Origin: Dyadobacter sp. LHD-138
Lineage (GTDB): Bacteria > Bacteroidota > Bacteroidia > Cytophagales > Spirosomataceae
DNA: 64,000 nt
NCBI RefSeq assembly: GCF_030929615.1
Contig: NZ_JAVFVU010000023.1
Location: 62,001 to 126,000, forward strand
Direction of reading: 5' to 3'
The notes beneath the pieces are model-generated. The model saw only the letters and a list, made by a program, of their open reading frames with translations. It did not search any database and was not told where the DNA came from. Every line of letters begins with the position of its first letter. Position 1 is the first letter of the stretch. Positions 50,698-60,673 of this stretch are shown piece after piece. A program made the translations under genes and the position numbers.

Positions 50698-50810
50698 TAG
50701 CTAACACCGATTTGTAATCGGTGTTGCCTGGTTCAGCGTTTTTAACTTTATCATTTCTTTGCGTTACAAGGCTAAACCATTCCCGTCCCGATTGCAAATC
50801 GGGACGGCCT
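50698..50810. repeat. Family B interspersed repeat, longer copy
   Basis: The hairpin AACACCGATTtgtAATCGGTGTT (50703-50725) is followed by GCCTGGTTCAGCG and a second hairpin CCGTCCCGATT / AATCGGGACGG (50783-50793, 50797-50807) that ends just beyond the stop of the epimerase gene. The copy at 1625-1680 shares the first half. The second hairpin could serve as that gene's terminator. Confidence 0.65.
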
Positions 50811-51993
50811 AAATACGTCTCAAAATTTCCATACAGGCTCTGGCATTATGATACGGACATTTCCAGAAGCCGATTTTATCTTCCTGCATTTTTGAGTAGT
50901 CGTCATGAACGCCCCAGAACCATTCGCCTTTTTCTTGATCCAATAAATGTTTTTGAACAAATGCCCAGAGTCCTGCGACTTTTTCCAGATAACGGTCATC
51001 GTTGCTGATCTGATATACATTTAAATACCCAACCATACCTTCTGCCGAAACCCACCATTCCCGGTGCGTGTCCGTGCGGTGGGTTGCAGGGTCATATTCA
51101 TGGATCAGGCTTCCATCGGGCATAAAGCCTCTGGCAGCTGCATCGGCCATTCTGAGCGCAATCTCTTTCCATTTTTTTATCAGTGCCTGATCGTGTAAAA
51201 TTTCAGCCGCTTCATGTAAAAGCCAGCTTGCTTCGATATCGTGGCCGTAAGAAACAGCTTGGGATTGACTTTCCCATTTTCCGTTAAAGAACAATTGCAA
51301 ATGGAAAGTGTCGGGATCGATGATATGTTTTTCAAAAACTTCCAGCAGATGACGGATTTTTGCTGCGACACGCGGTTCAGGCCATATGCGGTAGAGATTT
51401 ACATAAGCCTCCATGATATGCAGGTGCGTATTCATTGTTTTGGGATCGTTCCGGTCTTTTTCGCTTAACCGCAAATCGGTCATCGGTTGCCAGTTTGCGC
51501 TGAAAGCTTCCCAATAACCACCATTTTTATGATCGTAGCTATTTTTTTCAATTAGCTCAAAGAGTGAAATGGCAAAATCCAGGACTTCCTGTTTTTTGTT
51601 ATTTCCGTAAAATTCGCTTAATCCGTAGATCGTAAAAGCCAGCCCGTAAATCTGTTTTCTGGTGTTGCGTGGTTTTCCTGCGGCATCCACGGACCAGTAA
51701 ACGCCGCCATTTTCCTGATCGTGGAAATGATTTTGAATGTAATCGTAAGCGCGTTCGGCCAGGAGGTGGTGAGCCGGATTTTTGAAGTTGTTATAGGCTG
51801 CGGCGAACGTCCATAAAATGCGGGCATTTAATACGCAACCTTTTTCCGCATCGGTATGAACAACTCCTTCATGATCCATTTTCCCAACGAAGCCACCCTG
51901 GGGAATATCACTTGCGTGATTTTTCCAGAAATCCAGGATCGCGTGTAGTTCGCTCTCGATCTCAGATTTAAAATAGGACAGTTTTTCTAGCAT
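50809..51993 (-). CDS. Cellobiose/mannobiose 2-epimerase (N-acylglucosamine 2-epimerase family)
   Basis: 394 residues. The (alpha/alpha)6 barrel family signatures: LNARILWTFAAAYN, GGVYWSVD, KQIYGLAFTIYGLSEFY, KTMNTHLHIMEAYVNLYR, SYGHDIEASWLLHEAAE, WWVSAEGMVGYLN and FWKCPYHNARACMEILRRI. The MNTHLHIMEAY and FWKCPYHNGRAC pattern marks the cellobiose 2-epimerase group, which interconverts terminal glucose and mannose of beta-1,4 disaccharides. ATG 51993 overlaps the GH130 gene stop by one base (TAATG). In the known beta-mannan pathway this enzyme turns mannobiose into mannosyl-glucose for GH130. Confidence 0.9.
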   Translation of the reverse strand: MLEKLSYFKSEIESELHAILDFWKNHASDIPQGGFVGKMDHEGVVHTDAEKGCVLNARILWTFAAAYNNFKNPAHHLLAERAYDYIQNHFHDQENGGVYWSVDAAGKPRNTRKQIYGLAFTIYGLSEFYGNNKKQEVLDFAISLFELIEKNSYDHKNGGYWEAFSANWQPMTDLRLSEKDRNDPKTMNTHLHIMEAYVNLYRIWPEPRVAAKIRHLLEVFEKHIIDPDTFHLQLFFNGKWESQSQAVSYGHDIEASWLLHEAAEILHDQALIKKWKEIALRMADAAARGFMPDGSLIHEYDPATHRTDTHREWWVSAEGMVGYLNVYQISNDDRYLEKVAGLWAFVQKHLLDQEKGEWFWGVHDDYSKMQEDKIGFWKCPYHNARACMEILRRI

Positions 51994-53183
51994 TATATGG
52001 CAACAGTATGACCGGCGCGGGTCAGGTTTTTGTTAATCAAACCGGTCAAAGTATCAACCGACGCTGCCGAGCGGAACCCGTCAGCCGGTGTGTTAACGAC
52101 ATAATCGAGCAGCTGCGTTAATGACGTAGTCGCCACATGCAAGCGTGTGTCGGATGAGGCGTAGTAGATAAATACGGTTCCGTCTTCATCCAAAATCCAG
52201 CCGTTTGAGAAAGTTACATTGGAGACATCACCAATCCGTTCTTCGCCTTCGGGGGCTATGAAGTAACCAGCTGGTTTGTAAATCACTTTGGTAAGATCAT
52301 TTAAATCCGTCATAAACATATACAGCACGTAACGCAATCCGGCGGCCGTGTTACGAACGCCGTGCGCGAGATGCAGCCATCCCATTTCTGTTTTAACAGG
52401 TGCCGGTCCTTGTCCGTTTTTAGCTTCGTAAACGGTGTGGTATTGTTTTTGGTCCACGATGAATTCTTTCTCGATAACGGCGTTATCAATCGTTTCAGCG
52501 TAACCAAAACCGATACCTCCACCGGAACCTGCTTCGATAAATCTATCCTGGGGACGGGTGTAAAAAGCATATTTCCCGTTGACAAATTCCGGGTGTAAAA
52601 CCACATTGCGTTGCTGGGGAGAAGGGGTGATCAGATCCGCCAGGCGCACCCAGGTTTTCAGGTCTGTAGTGCGGGCAATGCCGCATTGCGCGATGGCCGA
52701 AGATTCGTCTCCCGGTCTGGCGTTGGGATCTTTGCGTTCCGTACAGAAAAGTCCATAAATGAATCCGTCTTCATGCCTGGTCAGGCGCATGTCGTAAACA
52801 TTTCCATCGGGTTCTCCCGTTTCAGGCATCACGATCGGATGATCCCAGAATTTGAAGTTATCCACCCCGTTCGGACTTTCCGCAACGGCGAAAAACGACT
52901 TACGGTCGGATCCTTCCACACGGGCAACCACAAGATATTTACCGTCATGTTTGATGGCGCCGGCATTGAAAGCAGCATTGATCCCGAAACGTTTCATTAG
53001 AAACGGATTGGTGTCCGGGTTAAGATCATATTCCCAGAAAATGGGCGCGTGCGCGGCTGTCAGAACAGGATGTGTGTAACGGTCGTAAATTCCGTTTCCC
53101 GGCCAAATTGACTGATTTTTACGTTCAATAAGTAAGGTGTGTTCTTTTTGAAGCTGCGTTAGTCTCGTTTTAAAAACTGACAT
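51993..53183 (-). CDS. GH130 4-O-beta-D-mannosyl-D-glucose phosphorylase
   Basis: 396 residues. GH130 five-bladed propeller: HPVLTAAHAPIFWEYDLN, MKRFGINAAFNAGAIKHDGKYLVVARVEGSDRKSFFAVAES, GNVYDMRLTRHEDGFIYG (the YDMRLT Asp is the general acid), CGIARTTDLKTWVRL, HTVYEAKNGQGPAPVKTE and WLHLAHGVRNTAAGLRYVLYMF. This subgroup phosphorolyses Man-beta-1,4-Glc to mannose-1-phosphate and glucose. It sits in the cytoplasm (no signal peptide), 47 bases downstream of the symporter gene and one base overlapping the epimerase, so it is one operon. Confidence 0.92.
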   Translation of the reverse strand: MSVFKTRLTQLQKEHTLLIERKNQSIWPGNGIYDRYTHPVLTAAHAPIFWEYDLNPDTNPFLMKRFGINAAFNAGAIKHDGKYLVVARVEGSDRKSFFAVAESPNGVDNFKFWDHPIVMPETGEPDGNVYDMRLTRHEDGFIYGLFCTERKDPNARPGDESSAIAQCGIARTTDLKTWVRLADLITPSPQQRNVVLHPEFVNGKYAFYTRPQDRFIEAGSGGGIGFGYAETIDNAVIEKEFIVDQKQYHTVYEAKNGQGPAPVKTEMGWLHLAHGVRNTAAGLRYVLYMFMTDLNDLTKVIYKPAGYFIAPEGEERIGDVSNVTFSNGWILDEDGTVFIYYASSDTRLHVATTSLTQLLDYVVNTPADGFRSAASVDTLTGLINKNLTRAGHTVAI

Positions 53184-53230
53184 AATGATTCAATATTTTC
53201 GATGAGATACAAAAAAATATTTCTGAAATA

Positions 53231-55060
53231 TTAAGCTGCGGGGAGCTTGTTGTACCAGGTTTTCCACAGGATAATGACGCACAGACCAAGGATCGCAGCG
53301 GTAATGCCAATCTGAAGAGGCATCATTAACACGACAAATACCGGTAAGGCAGTAATGGAAGTTTGTCCGATGGTGCCGATAACGACGTTGAACATATCCA
53401 TTTTGAAATTGCGGTTAGCCATGAAACTGGGGTCTTCTTTTACTACTTCGTCATGAATCGGCCCCCAGAAACCCCAGGGTTTTACATTCTTGTAAAATTC
53501 CTTTAAAACTTCTGTGTCTGTCGCGGGTGTCATGAGCGAACCCAAAACAGAGCCAAGTGCCGACAGAACCAGAATGACCGGGAAATAATAAAGCGGCACG
53601 GTATCGGTGAAAATGTATGGTAAAACCATCGCGGAGACAATTCCTGCAAGCATTCCCCAGAAGAATCCATTGCTGTTAAATCGCCACCAGTGCCATTTTA
53701 AAACATTCGAGGCGATATATCCGCCATACAACGCGGACACAATCCATTGCAGAATGCTGTTAACGTCCTTGGCAAAGAAACCGAGCAAAATGCTGATGGT
53801 GACTACGACCAGTCCGGTCAGATAATTCATCTTTTTGATCTGCTTGTTGCTGGCGTTCGGGTTAAAGGATTTTAGATAAATATCATTGACCATATAGGCC
53901 TGAGCGGCATTAAAGGTACCTGCAAAAGTGCCCATAAAGGCGCCCATCAAACCGACTAAAACCAGTCCCAGTAACCCCGATGGAATGTAAGCGTTCAGTG
54001 CCGCAGGAAGAATCCGTTCAAAATCCTGTCCATTTGGTGAGGCAATGTTGATGTCTTTATAAAAAAGCAGGCCCAGCACTGCGATGCCGATGATGAGCAG
54101 GTAGCGTGTAGGCAATAAAACCACATTAACGATCATGCTCATCAGTGCCGCTTCTCGCGGCGACTTTGTCGAAAGAATTTTTTGCATGTCGTAATTTGGC
54201 GCTGGCCCGGCCAGACTTGAAAGAATTCCTTTGGCCGTCATCAATGCAAAGAAATACCCGAATGGCGAGAAACCGTCTGCTTTAATTTTATCATTTACTT
54301 CGTCGATATAACCTGTCCAGTCCAGGTTGAGATCTTTTCCGAAAAACAGATCTGTCCAACCCGGCGGAGCGGGTAAACTTCCGTGATCAGCCAGGGCTTG
54401 CATTGCGATAAGTGCAATGGTAATAGATACAAAAACCATGATGATATAGTGGATCAGATCGGCCCAGACGATACTTTTCATGCCTCCTAAAAGAGAGTAG
54501 AAGACGGTAAAAAGGGTGAAAATAATGCCATAGGTATGTGCCACATATTCAGGCGCGAGGGTGAAAGGCACGTAGGGTTGGACCAACGGCCAGGGGATGA
54601 ATATTTCAATAAATTTCCCTAATCCGATGAACCCGTAAGCCATAAAGCCCAGGCAGCTCAACAAGGCAAAAGCGATGATGATCTTGTGAGAAAGCTGTGC
54701 ATCACGCTTGTTTCCAAAACGTGTCAGCATCCATTCAGCACCCGTGGAAACATTGGATCTGCGCAGCCACACCGAGAGATAGACCATCAGGAAAATCTGG
54801 TTGAAGACCGGCCATAACCAGGGCAGCCAGATACTTTTTACACCATAAACAAACATGATCGCAACCATCCAGGCGGTTCCGGAAATATCGAACATGCCCG
54901 AGGCGTTAGAAATTCCCAGCATCCAGTAAGGCATTGACTTCCCGCCGAGGAGATAATCGTTTTTACTTCGTTCCGCCTGTTTTTTCAGTACGAGTCCTAT
55001 AACGGTTACCAGTACCAGATAGGCGATGATGACCAAGAAATCGGCGAGTTGAATTTTCAT
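53231..55060 (-). CDS. Sodium:solute symporter (SSS family), probably for mannosyl disaccharides
   Basis: 609 residues, about 13-14 membrane helices beginning ADFLVIIAYLVLVTVIGLVLKKQAERSKNDYLLGG. The SSS fingerprint is present (GKSMPYWMLGISNASGMFDISGTAWM; GLVLVGLMGAFMGTFAGTFNAAQAYMVNDIYLKSF). The C-terminal helices (residues 500-600) are conserved in length. It lies directly ahead of the phosphorylase and epimerase, so its cargo is most likely their substrate, mannobiose or mannosylglucose (inference). Confidence 0.9.
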   Translation of the reverse strand: MKIQLADFLVIIAYLVLVTVIGLVLKKQAERSKNDYLLGGKSMPYWMLGISNASGMFDISGTAWMVAIMFVYGVKSIWLPWLWPVFNQIFLMVYLSVWLRRSNVSTGAEWMLTRFGNKRDAQLSHKIIIAFALLSCLGFMAYGFIGLGKFIEIFIPWPLVQPYVPFTLAPEYVAHTYGIIFTLFTVFYSLLGGMKSIVWADLIHYIIMVFVSITIALIAMQALADHGSLPAPPGWTDLFFGKDLNLDWTGYIDEVNDKIKADGFSPFGYFFALMTAKGILSSLAGPAPNYDMQKILSTKSPREAALMSMIVNVVLLPTRYLLIIGIAVLGLLFYKDINIASPNGQDFERILPAALNAYIPSGLLGLVLVGLMGAFMGTFAGTFNAAQAYMVNDIYLKSFNPNASNKQIKKMNYLTGLVVVTISILLGFFAKDVNSILQWIVSALYGGYIASNVLKWHWWRFNSNGFFWGMLAGIVSAMVLPYIFTDTVPLYYFPVILVLSALGSVLGSLMTPATDTEVLKEFYKNVKPWGFWGPIHDEVVKEDPSFMANRNFKMDMFNVVIGTIGQTSITALPVFVVLMMPLQIGITAAILGLCVIILWKTWYNKLPAA

Positions 55061-55378
55061 GTATAATGGGTTAATTACTTATTTGAATCACATTGCTGGC
55101 GGAACAGGATTGCCGGATTTATAAAGCTGAATGTAAAACAATTTAATTCTTATCAACATTAAAATGAATTGAAAGTGTAAATTCTGGGTGAGCATGGAAG
55201 GATTTTTGCGCGATAGGAGCATCCTGTTTATAGAGAAATTCCAGGCTATATATCTTAATGACTCCATAGGTGTCGCCTGTTTCTGGTAAGAATACGGGGC
55301 GACTCTTACGGAGTCATTTTTATTAAGACACTTATGTTTCTATAAACTGGATGCGCTATTGAGCAGGTTACTTATCCA
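55061..55378. other. Spacer between SusD-like and symporter genes, with a long hairpin
   Basis: AATGACTCC (55257-55265) pairs with GGAGTCATT (55310-55318). Inner complementary segments (GTCGCC with GGGCGAC) extend it into an interrupted hairpin of about 60 bases. It may end SusC-SusD transcription before the symporter operon. No coding sequence is seen in the rest. Confidence 0.5.
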
Positions 55379-56974
55379 TTAATATCCTGGATTTTGTGGT
55401 AAACCCCATGTTTGTACCTCGTTCAAAGGAATTGGCAAAACAGGAATCGGGTTGACAGAACCGGCAATCGAACGCTGCTGTGCACGGGTTTTTGTTTCAC
55501 CCGAAAGCGAGTTGATATAAGTTCCGGTACGGATCTGATCCCACAAACGAAGTGACTCCATACCCAGCTCGACACGCCGCTCGTGCAAAATGGCATCGAT
55601 CAACGCTGTGCCGGTTACGGAACCTGCAATGTCAGGAAGCGCTGTTGCGGGGATACTGGTAGGATCGTAGGTTGTGCCACCCACTTTTGAGCCCAGCGGC
55701 AATGTCGATTTACGTGCTCTTGCACGGATTTCGTTCAATGCAGCACGTGCCGTAGTTTCGTCGCCGGTTTTCGCTGCTGCTTCCGCTTTCATGAGCAATA
55801 TTTCGGCATAACGCATTCTGCGGATATTCTGGCCAGAGGCAGATGCCTGCGCAGGCTGGACGATCGCAGCTTTACGGTTCAGGTAACCCGTCATGTTTTC
55901 AGCTGGGAATGCAACGGTTTGTCTGACACCAAACAGAATATCTCCGTTTCCGTAAACGGTCATCGCTTTACGCGGATCGTTGGCTTCGAAAGCATTGACA
56001 AGGCTGGTGGTAGGGTTATTGAAGCCCCATCCCCAGGTTGCGCGGTTGTTCTGGATCACATTATTGGTAACACCCGTTTTGATAGGGCCCCAGGTCTGAC
56101 CCGATTCTTTTGCCTGAATTTCGAAAAGTGATTCGGTATTGTTTTCACTTACTTCGTCAAAAATAGCGGCAAAATTAGCTGTCAAGCCGTATTGTCCCGA
56201 CTGGCTGATTGCATTTGTCAAATCAAGAACCTGTTTCCATGTATGGTTGTTGGTATTGTCCATACCAAGCTGGTACATAATGGCGCGGGCAAGATAACCA
56301 CGTGCAGCTCCTTTAGTAGCACGGCCAAGGTCAGCTGCGCTGTACTGATTTTTCTCAGGAAGCATGGTGATCGCCTGTTCAAGATCTTTCTCGATGAAGG
56401 CATAGGTTTCTGGCAAAGTAGCACGTTTTGCCGTCGAGTATTCGCTTGTTTTTACGGGCTCCGAGAATAACGGCATTCCTCCAAAAAGGCGAACCAGATA
56501 GAAGTAATAATAGGCGCGAAGGAAATGTGCTTCTCCGGCAACACGTGTTTTTAAGGTATTGCTGATCGGCGCACTCTCGATGTTTTTCAACACCCAGTTG
56601 GCGCGGTATACCCCGATCCAAAGGTTCCCCCAAACACCAACAACGGGTGTGTTGGTTGGTAATGCTCTCCATTCTTTCAGATACTGGATATCCAGGAAGT
56701 CACTTGGCGTACTTCCTTTTTTAGCGTCGTCAGATAACACATCTCCCCACATCCACTCGTAGTTATGTGGCAGGTAATTGCCAAGTCCGTCGTTTCCTTC
56801 GTCATAAGACGAAACGTCATAAACAGCGTTAATGGCCAGAAGCGTATTGGTGGAGTCAGAGAAATAATTGGTATCGGTTTCACGCCCCAGTGGTTCTTTA
56901 TCCAGGAAATCACTGCAACCCTGCAACAGCATAAAGGCTGTTATCAAAAGTGCCGGAAAACTATATTTTTTCAT
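55379..56974 (-). CDS. SusD/RagB-like outer-membrane lipoprotein, second pair
   Basis: 531 residues. Lipoprotein signal ending MLLQGC (Cys20), then FLDKEPLGRETDTNYFSDSTNTL, AVYDVSSYDEGN and the helical core RAYYYFYLVRLFGGMPLF, KGAARGYLARAIMYQL and IRRMRYAEILLMKAEAA, with FHERRVELGMESLRLWDQIR near the end. It is the canonical RagB/SusD branch with SusD_N and SusD domains. It follows the SusC gene by 78 bases and precedes the symporter, so it is the binding partner in the mannoside pathway. Confidence 0.93.
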   Translation of the reverse strand: MKKYSFPALLITAFMLLQGCSDFLDKEPLGRETDTNYFSDSTNTLLAINAVYDVSSYDEGNDGLGNYLPHNYEWMWGDVLSDDAKKGSTPSDFLDIQYLKEWRALPTNTPVVGVWGNLWIGVYRANWVLKNIESAPISNTLKTRVAGEAHFLRAYYYFYLVRLFGGMPLFSEPVKTSEYSTAKRATLPETYAFIEKDLEQAITMLPEKNQYSAADLGRATKGAARGYLARAIMYQLGMDNTNNHTWKQVLDLTNAISQSGQYGLTANFAAIFDEVSENNTESLFEIQAKESGQTWGPIKTGVTNNVIQNNRATWGWGFNNPTTSLVNAFEANDPRKAMTVYGNGDILFGVRQTVAFPAENMTGYLNRKAAIVQPAQASASGQNIRRMRYAEILLMKAEAAAKTGDETTARAALNEIRARARKSTLPLGSKVGGTTYDPTSIPATALPDIAGSVTGTALIDAILHERRVELGMESLRLWDQIRTGTYINSLSGETKTRAQQRSIAGSVNPIPVLPIPLNEVQTWGLPQNPGY

Positions 56975-57052
56975 TTTTAGAAATATTTAATAGGGATTAG
57001 CTTGTAGCGGCTGACATCCCGTTTTGTCAGGTGTCAGTTGCTTTAAGGGTTG

Positions 57053-60000
57053 TTAAAAGTTTACGCTTACTCCGATTCTTCCCACGCGAGGCTGTGGATA
57101 AGCGCCCAGGTCAACACCGAAGTTCAATGGATTGTTGTTGAATTCACCAATCTCAGGATCCATTCCTTTGTATTTTGTGAAAGTCAGCAGGTTGTCCGCA
57201 GCGATGTAAACTCTGATGTTGCTGATGTGGAATTTCTCCATCACACCTTTTGGCAATGTGTAGCCCAACGTAAGGTTACGCAGACGCATGTAATTGCCAC
57301 TGCTCACAAAACGGTCGCTGAACTGGTCATTGTTGTTTGGGTTAAGCTGCGTCATACGAGGTTGATCCGTGTTTGGGTTTTCAGGTGTCCAGCGACCCAT
57401 ACGGCTTGATATCGAGTTGAACATGCCGTTGGCGTTGTTCATCCAGTGTCCCAGACCATTTACAAGCTGAACACCCGTTACACCCTGCAAGAAGAAACTT
57501 AGATCGAAACCTTTGTAGCCAAGGCTCGCATTAAATCCGTAAGAAAGATTTGGTGTGGCGCTTCCAAGGTAGGTGCGGTCATTGTTATCAATAACGCCGT
57601 CATTGTTTAAGTCAACAAACTTCACATCTCCTGGTTTTGCATTTGGCTGAATTGCTTTTCCTTCTTTGGTATAAGCATCAAGATCTGCCTGCGTTCTGAA
57701 AATTCCGTCCGTCTTCAATCCGTAGAATACAGCGATTTCACGACCTATTTCCGTACGTGTTGTCTGTCCAAGACCTGTTACATCACCACCGGCGATCGGT
57801 TCGCCGCCACCCAGGTTAACCACTTTGTTCGTGATTTTGCTTACGTTAAATCCAATATCATAGGTAAAACCTTTAATGTGGTTTTTATAACCGATCGCCA
57901 GTTCAATACCCTTATTACTCATGCTTCCCGCGTTTACATACGGAGGACCAACACCTGCAAAAACAGGGATTGGGACACGGACAATCATGTTTTTGGTATC
58001 CTTGATGAAATAATCAGCAGTCAATGTCAAACGGTTGTTGAAAAATCCTGCATCCACACCGAAGTTTGAGCTTGTCGTGGTTTCCCATTTCAGATCCGGG
58101 TTGCTTGCCGTTGTAGGGGCAAATCCCTGAACCGACTGGTTGCCGAAAACGTACATGTTGTTACCTGTAACCGTTGTTGCATAACCATAGTTTGCAGCAC
58201 TGTTCTGGTTTCCAACCTGTCCCCAGCCCGCACGTAATTTCAACTGGCTAATGGCAGGAATGCTTTTGATAAATGACTCTTCGGCAAGGTTATAACCGGC
58301 AGCGAAAGACGGGAAAGTTCCCCAGCGGTTGGCCGGAAGGAAACGTGAAGAACCGTCTCTGCGAAGTGTTGCCGTTAAGAGTAATTTCTCGTTGAAATTA
58401 TAGTTCAAACGACCAAAGTACGACTGCAACGATTCATCCGACTGTGTAGCTTCAACCAGATAGTCCGTGCCTTTTGTTGCGGTAAGATACCATTGCGATT
58501 TGTCATTCGGTACATCAAGAACTGTCAGGAACATATCGCTGTATGTTGTGCGCTGCGCTTCAAAACCAGCCATCGCCGTGAAGCTGTGTTTGCCAAATGT
58601 TTTGGCATAAGTCAGGTAATTGGTCCAAACCCAGCCCAATTGTTCGCCTCTTCCTTCACGCAATGTGCTGTGCTGGCGCTGGTCGTCATTGGCCAGATAA
58701 TATTGTGGCAAATATCTTTTGGCGTGCGTGGTTTTCCAGTTTACACCAAATTGCGTACGGAAATTCAAACCAGGAATGATTTTCGCATCCAGGAAGAAGT
58801 TGGAGTTAACCAGCGTTTCATACGCTTTGTTGTTCTTGTATTCATCAACAATACGCAACGGGTTGTAAGCACCGCCTTCGGGCACCGGACGGGTTCCGTA
58901 AAAATTGGTAACCGGATCCCACGCTTTCGCCAATGGAGAAACGGTCAGTGCACTGGTCAAAATACCACCGTACTGGCTTCCTACATATTGGGTTTTATCC
59001 GTGTTTGCATACGCGGCTGAAATGCCTGCGTCAAGCCATTTTGTTACATAAAAATCGTTGTTGAAACGCAGGAAAAGCTTTTTAAGCGGAGAGTTTTTAA
59101 CAATACCGTCCTGTCCGAAATAAGTACCGGTAAGACTGTAACGGTGTTTGTCATTACCACCCATGATGTTCAGGCTGTAATTTTGAACCGAACCTGTCTG
59201 CATTACTTCATCCTGCCAGTTGGTTCCTTTGTCCGTGCCGTTTTTGAAAGCATTCAGTGTTTGGTATAACTTCTCGTTGGTAGGCAGTACGGTCCCGTCA
59301 TTGCTGTATGATTCCAAACGTAAAGTAGCATATTGACTTGCATTCAAAACGTCTACTGTGTTCCATGTTTTCTGAACACCGGCATAAGTGTCAAATGAAA
59401 TTTTAGGCGCTCCGCTTTTTCCTCTTTTGGTCGTGATCAGGATAACACCATTTGCACCACGTGAACCGTAGATGGCTGTGGCGGATGCATCTTTCAAAAT
59501 TTCCATGGAAGCGATGTCGCCAGGTGCTAAAAAGCTGATGTCGCTGGTTTGGAAACCATCAACAACATACAAAGGATCACTGTTGTTGATCGTGCCAACA
59601 CCACGGATACGCACGCGGACTGCTGCGCCCGGCTCCCCCGACTGACTAACAATATTAACACCGGGCACCCGTCCCTGAATAGCCTGTAATGGGTTTGATG
59701 TCGCGATTTTTGTGATGGCTTCTGCTTTTACCGAGGCAACCGCACCGGTAATATCGCTTTTCCTGGTAGTACCATATCCAACCACCACCACTTCATCCAA
59801 TGCACGTTCGTCCGATGCCATCGTAATTGTGAAAGTTGTTTTGCTTCCGATTTCAACTTCCAGTGATTTCATTCCCACGGAGCTCAAAACCAATGTTTTC
59901 GCGTCTACCGGAACACCTAAAGTAAACTTTCCTTCCACGTCTGTGGTAGTACCAATGGTTGTACCTTTAATTACCACACCTACACCAGGTAGTCCTTCCC

Positions 60001-60103
60001 CTTTTTGATCTGAGACCGTCCCGCTTATATTTTGGTTCTGGGCCACTGCCATCAGGCAGCCTGCCAAAAACAAAGAGACGGTCATAAGTAATCTTTGAAA
60101 CAT
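57053..60103 (-). CDS. SusC/RagA-family TonB-linked outer-membrane transporter, second pair
   Basis: 1016 residues. Signal peptide (MFQRLLMTVSLFLAGCLMAVAQ), carboxypeptidase-like domain (ISGTVSDQKGEGLPGVGVVIKG), then VVVGYGTTRKSDITGAVASVKAEAI, plug QAIQGRVPGVNIVSQSGEPGA and LYVVDGF..., DASATAIYGSRGANGVILITTKRG, and a barrel whose last stretch is LGAYPQPRVGRIGVSVNF. It heads the mannoside operon, with the SusD-like lipoprotein next. Specificity is inferred from the GH130 and epimerase genes. Confidence 0.93.
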   Translation of the reverse strand: MFQRLLMTVSLFLAGCLMAVAQNQNISGTVSDQKGEGLPGVGVVIKGTTIGTTTDVEGKFTLGVPVDAKTLVLSSVGMKSLEVEIGSKTTFTITMASDERALDEVVVVGYGTTRKSDITGAVASVKAEAITKIATSNPLQAIQGRVPGVNIVSQSGEPGAAVRVRIRGVGTINNSDPLYVVDGFQTSDISFLAPGDIASMEILKDASATAIYGSRGANGVILITTKRGKSGAPKISFDTYAGVQKTWNTVDVLNASQYATLRLESYSNDGTVLPTNEKLYQTLNAFKNGTDKGTNWQDEVMQTGSVQNYSLNIMGGNDKHRYSLTGTYFGQDGIVKNSPLKKLFLRFNNDFYVTKWLDAGISAAYANTDKTQYVGSQYGGILTSALTVSPLAKAWDPVTNFYGTRPVPEGGAYNPLRIVDEYKNNKAYETLVNSNFFLDAKIIPGLNFRTQFGVNWKTTHAKRYLPQYYLANDDQRQHSTLREGRGEQLGWVWTNYLTYAKTFGKHSFTAMAGFEAQRTTYSDMFLTVLDVPNDKSQWYLTATKGTDYLVEATQSDESLQSYFGRLNYNFNEKLLLTATLRRDGSSRFLPANRWGTFPSFAAGYNLAEESFIKSIPAISQLKLRAGWGQVGNQNSAANYGYATTVTGNNMYVFGNQSVQGFAPTTASNPDLKWETTTSSNFGVDAGFFNNRLTLTADYFIKDTKNMIVRVPIPVFAGVGPPYVNAGSMSNKGIELAIGYKNHIKGFTYDIGFNVSKITNKVVNLGGGEPIAGGDVTGLGQTTRTEIGREIAVFYGLKTDGIFRTQADLDAYTKEGKAIQPNAKPGDVKFVDLNNDGVIDNNDRTYLGSATPNLSYGFNASLGYKGFDLSFFLQGVTGVQLVNGLGHWMNNANGMFNSISSRMGRWTPENPNTDQPRMTQLNPNNNDQFSDRFVSSGNYMRLRNLTLGYTLPKGVMEKFHISNIRVYIAADNLLTFTKYKGMDPEIGEFNNNPLNFGVDLGAYPQPRVGRIGVSVNF

Positions 60104-60622
60104 GCTTATGACTCGTTTATCGTTTATGATTTTTAATACAAATTACTAGACTTTTTTGATCGATACTATAATACTATTTTATCTATTGATTGAAGTATTA
60201 AAACTTTTTTCAAGTAATATTTGATGCAAAAATTACAATATGTATTGCTATTGTATTATTTTAATGAATGTAATTGTATTATATCTATATTTCGTGTGCT
60301 GAAAATAAAAGTAACTACGATGATATTAAATATGGTACTATTATATCTTTTTTTGAAGTTTAATGCCTTGTTTGTATGGTGATAATGTGTGATTTTAACA
60401 CTTTTGCAGTCGCGGTTTTGTGCTGTAATTATGTTCGGATGTATCAGAGTACGAGTGGTTTACAGAAGTGGGAGAGGGATGAAGAAATCAGATTTCGTTC
60501 GATGGAATTATTTCGCAGTATTGGAATTTTTGAGATTTTTAGCCCGCATTACTTTTCATGACCGAAGGACAGGCTTTCTGAAAAGAATTGTGTAGTTGTC
60601 ATAGTTGCTATTCCAGGGGCAC
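60104..60622. other. AT-rich intergenic region
   Basis: It must carry the promoter of the SusC gene (minus). It is very AT-rich, and the small frames inside (60376-60561, 60389-60595) show no protein-like composition. I see no repeats or operator-like palindromes. Confidence 0.5.
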
Positions 60623-60657
60623 AAAAAAAATGGACGACATTGCTGTCGCCCATTTTC
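60623..60657 (-). terminator. Terminator of the aminotransferase gene
   Basis: AAAATGGACGACA and TGTCGCCCATTTT pair with one mismatch (60627-60639 and 60643-60655) around a short loop; the minus-strand side ends in an eight-T run. Confidence 0.8.
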
Positions 60658-60673
60658 AATTAGGTATGTTTTA

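Noticed and set aside
58493..59020. A 175-codon plus-strand frame inside the second SusC gene
   Set aside because: Antisense shadow of the SusC barrel, with no signal peptide or known motif.
60376..60595. Small frames in the spacer between ilvE and the second SusC gene
   Set aside because: Overlapping frames of 61 and 68 codons without conserved motifs, ribosome binding site or hydrophobicity pattern.
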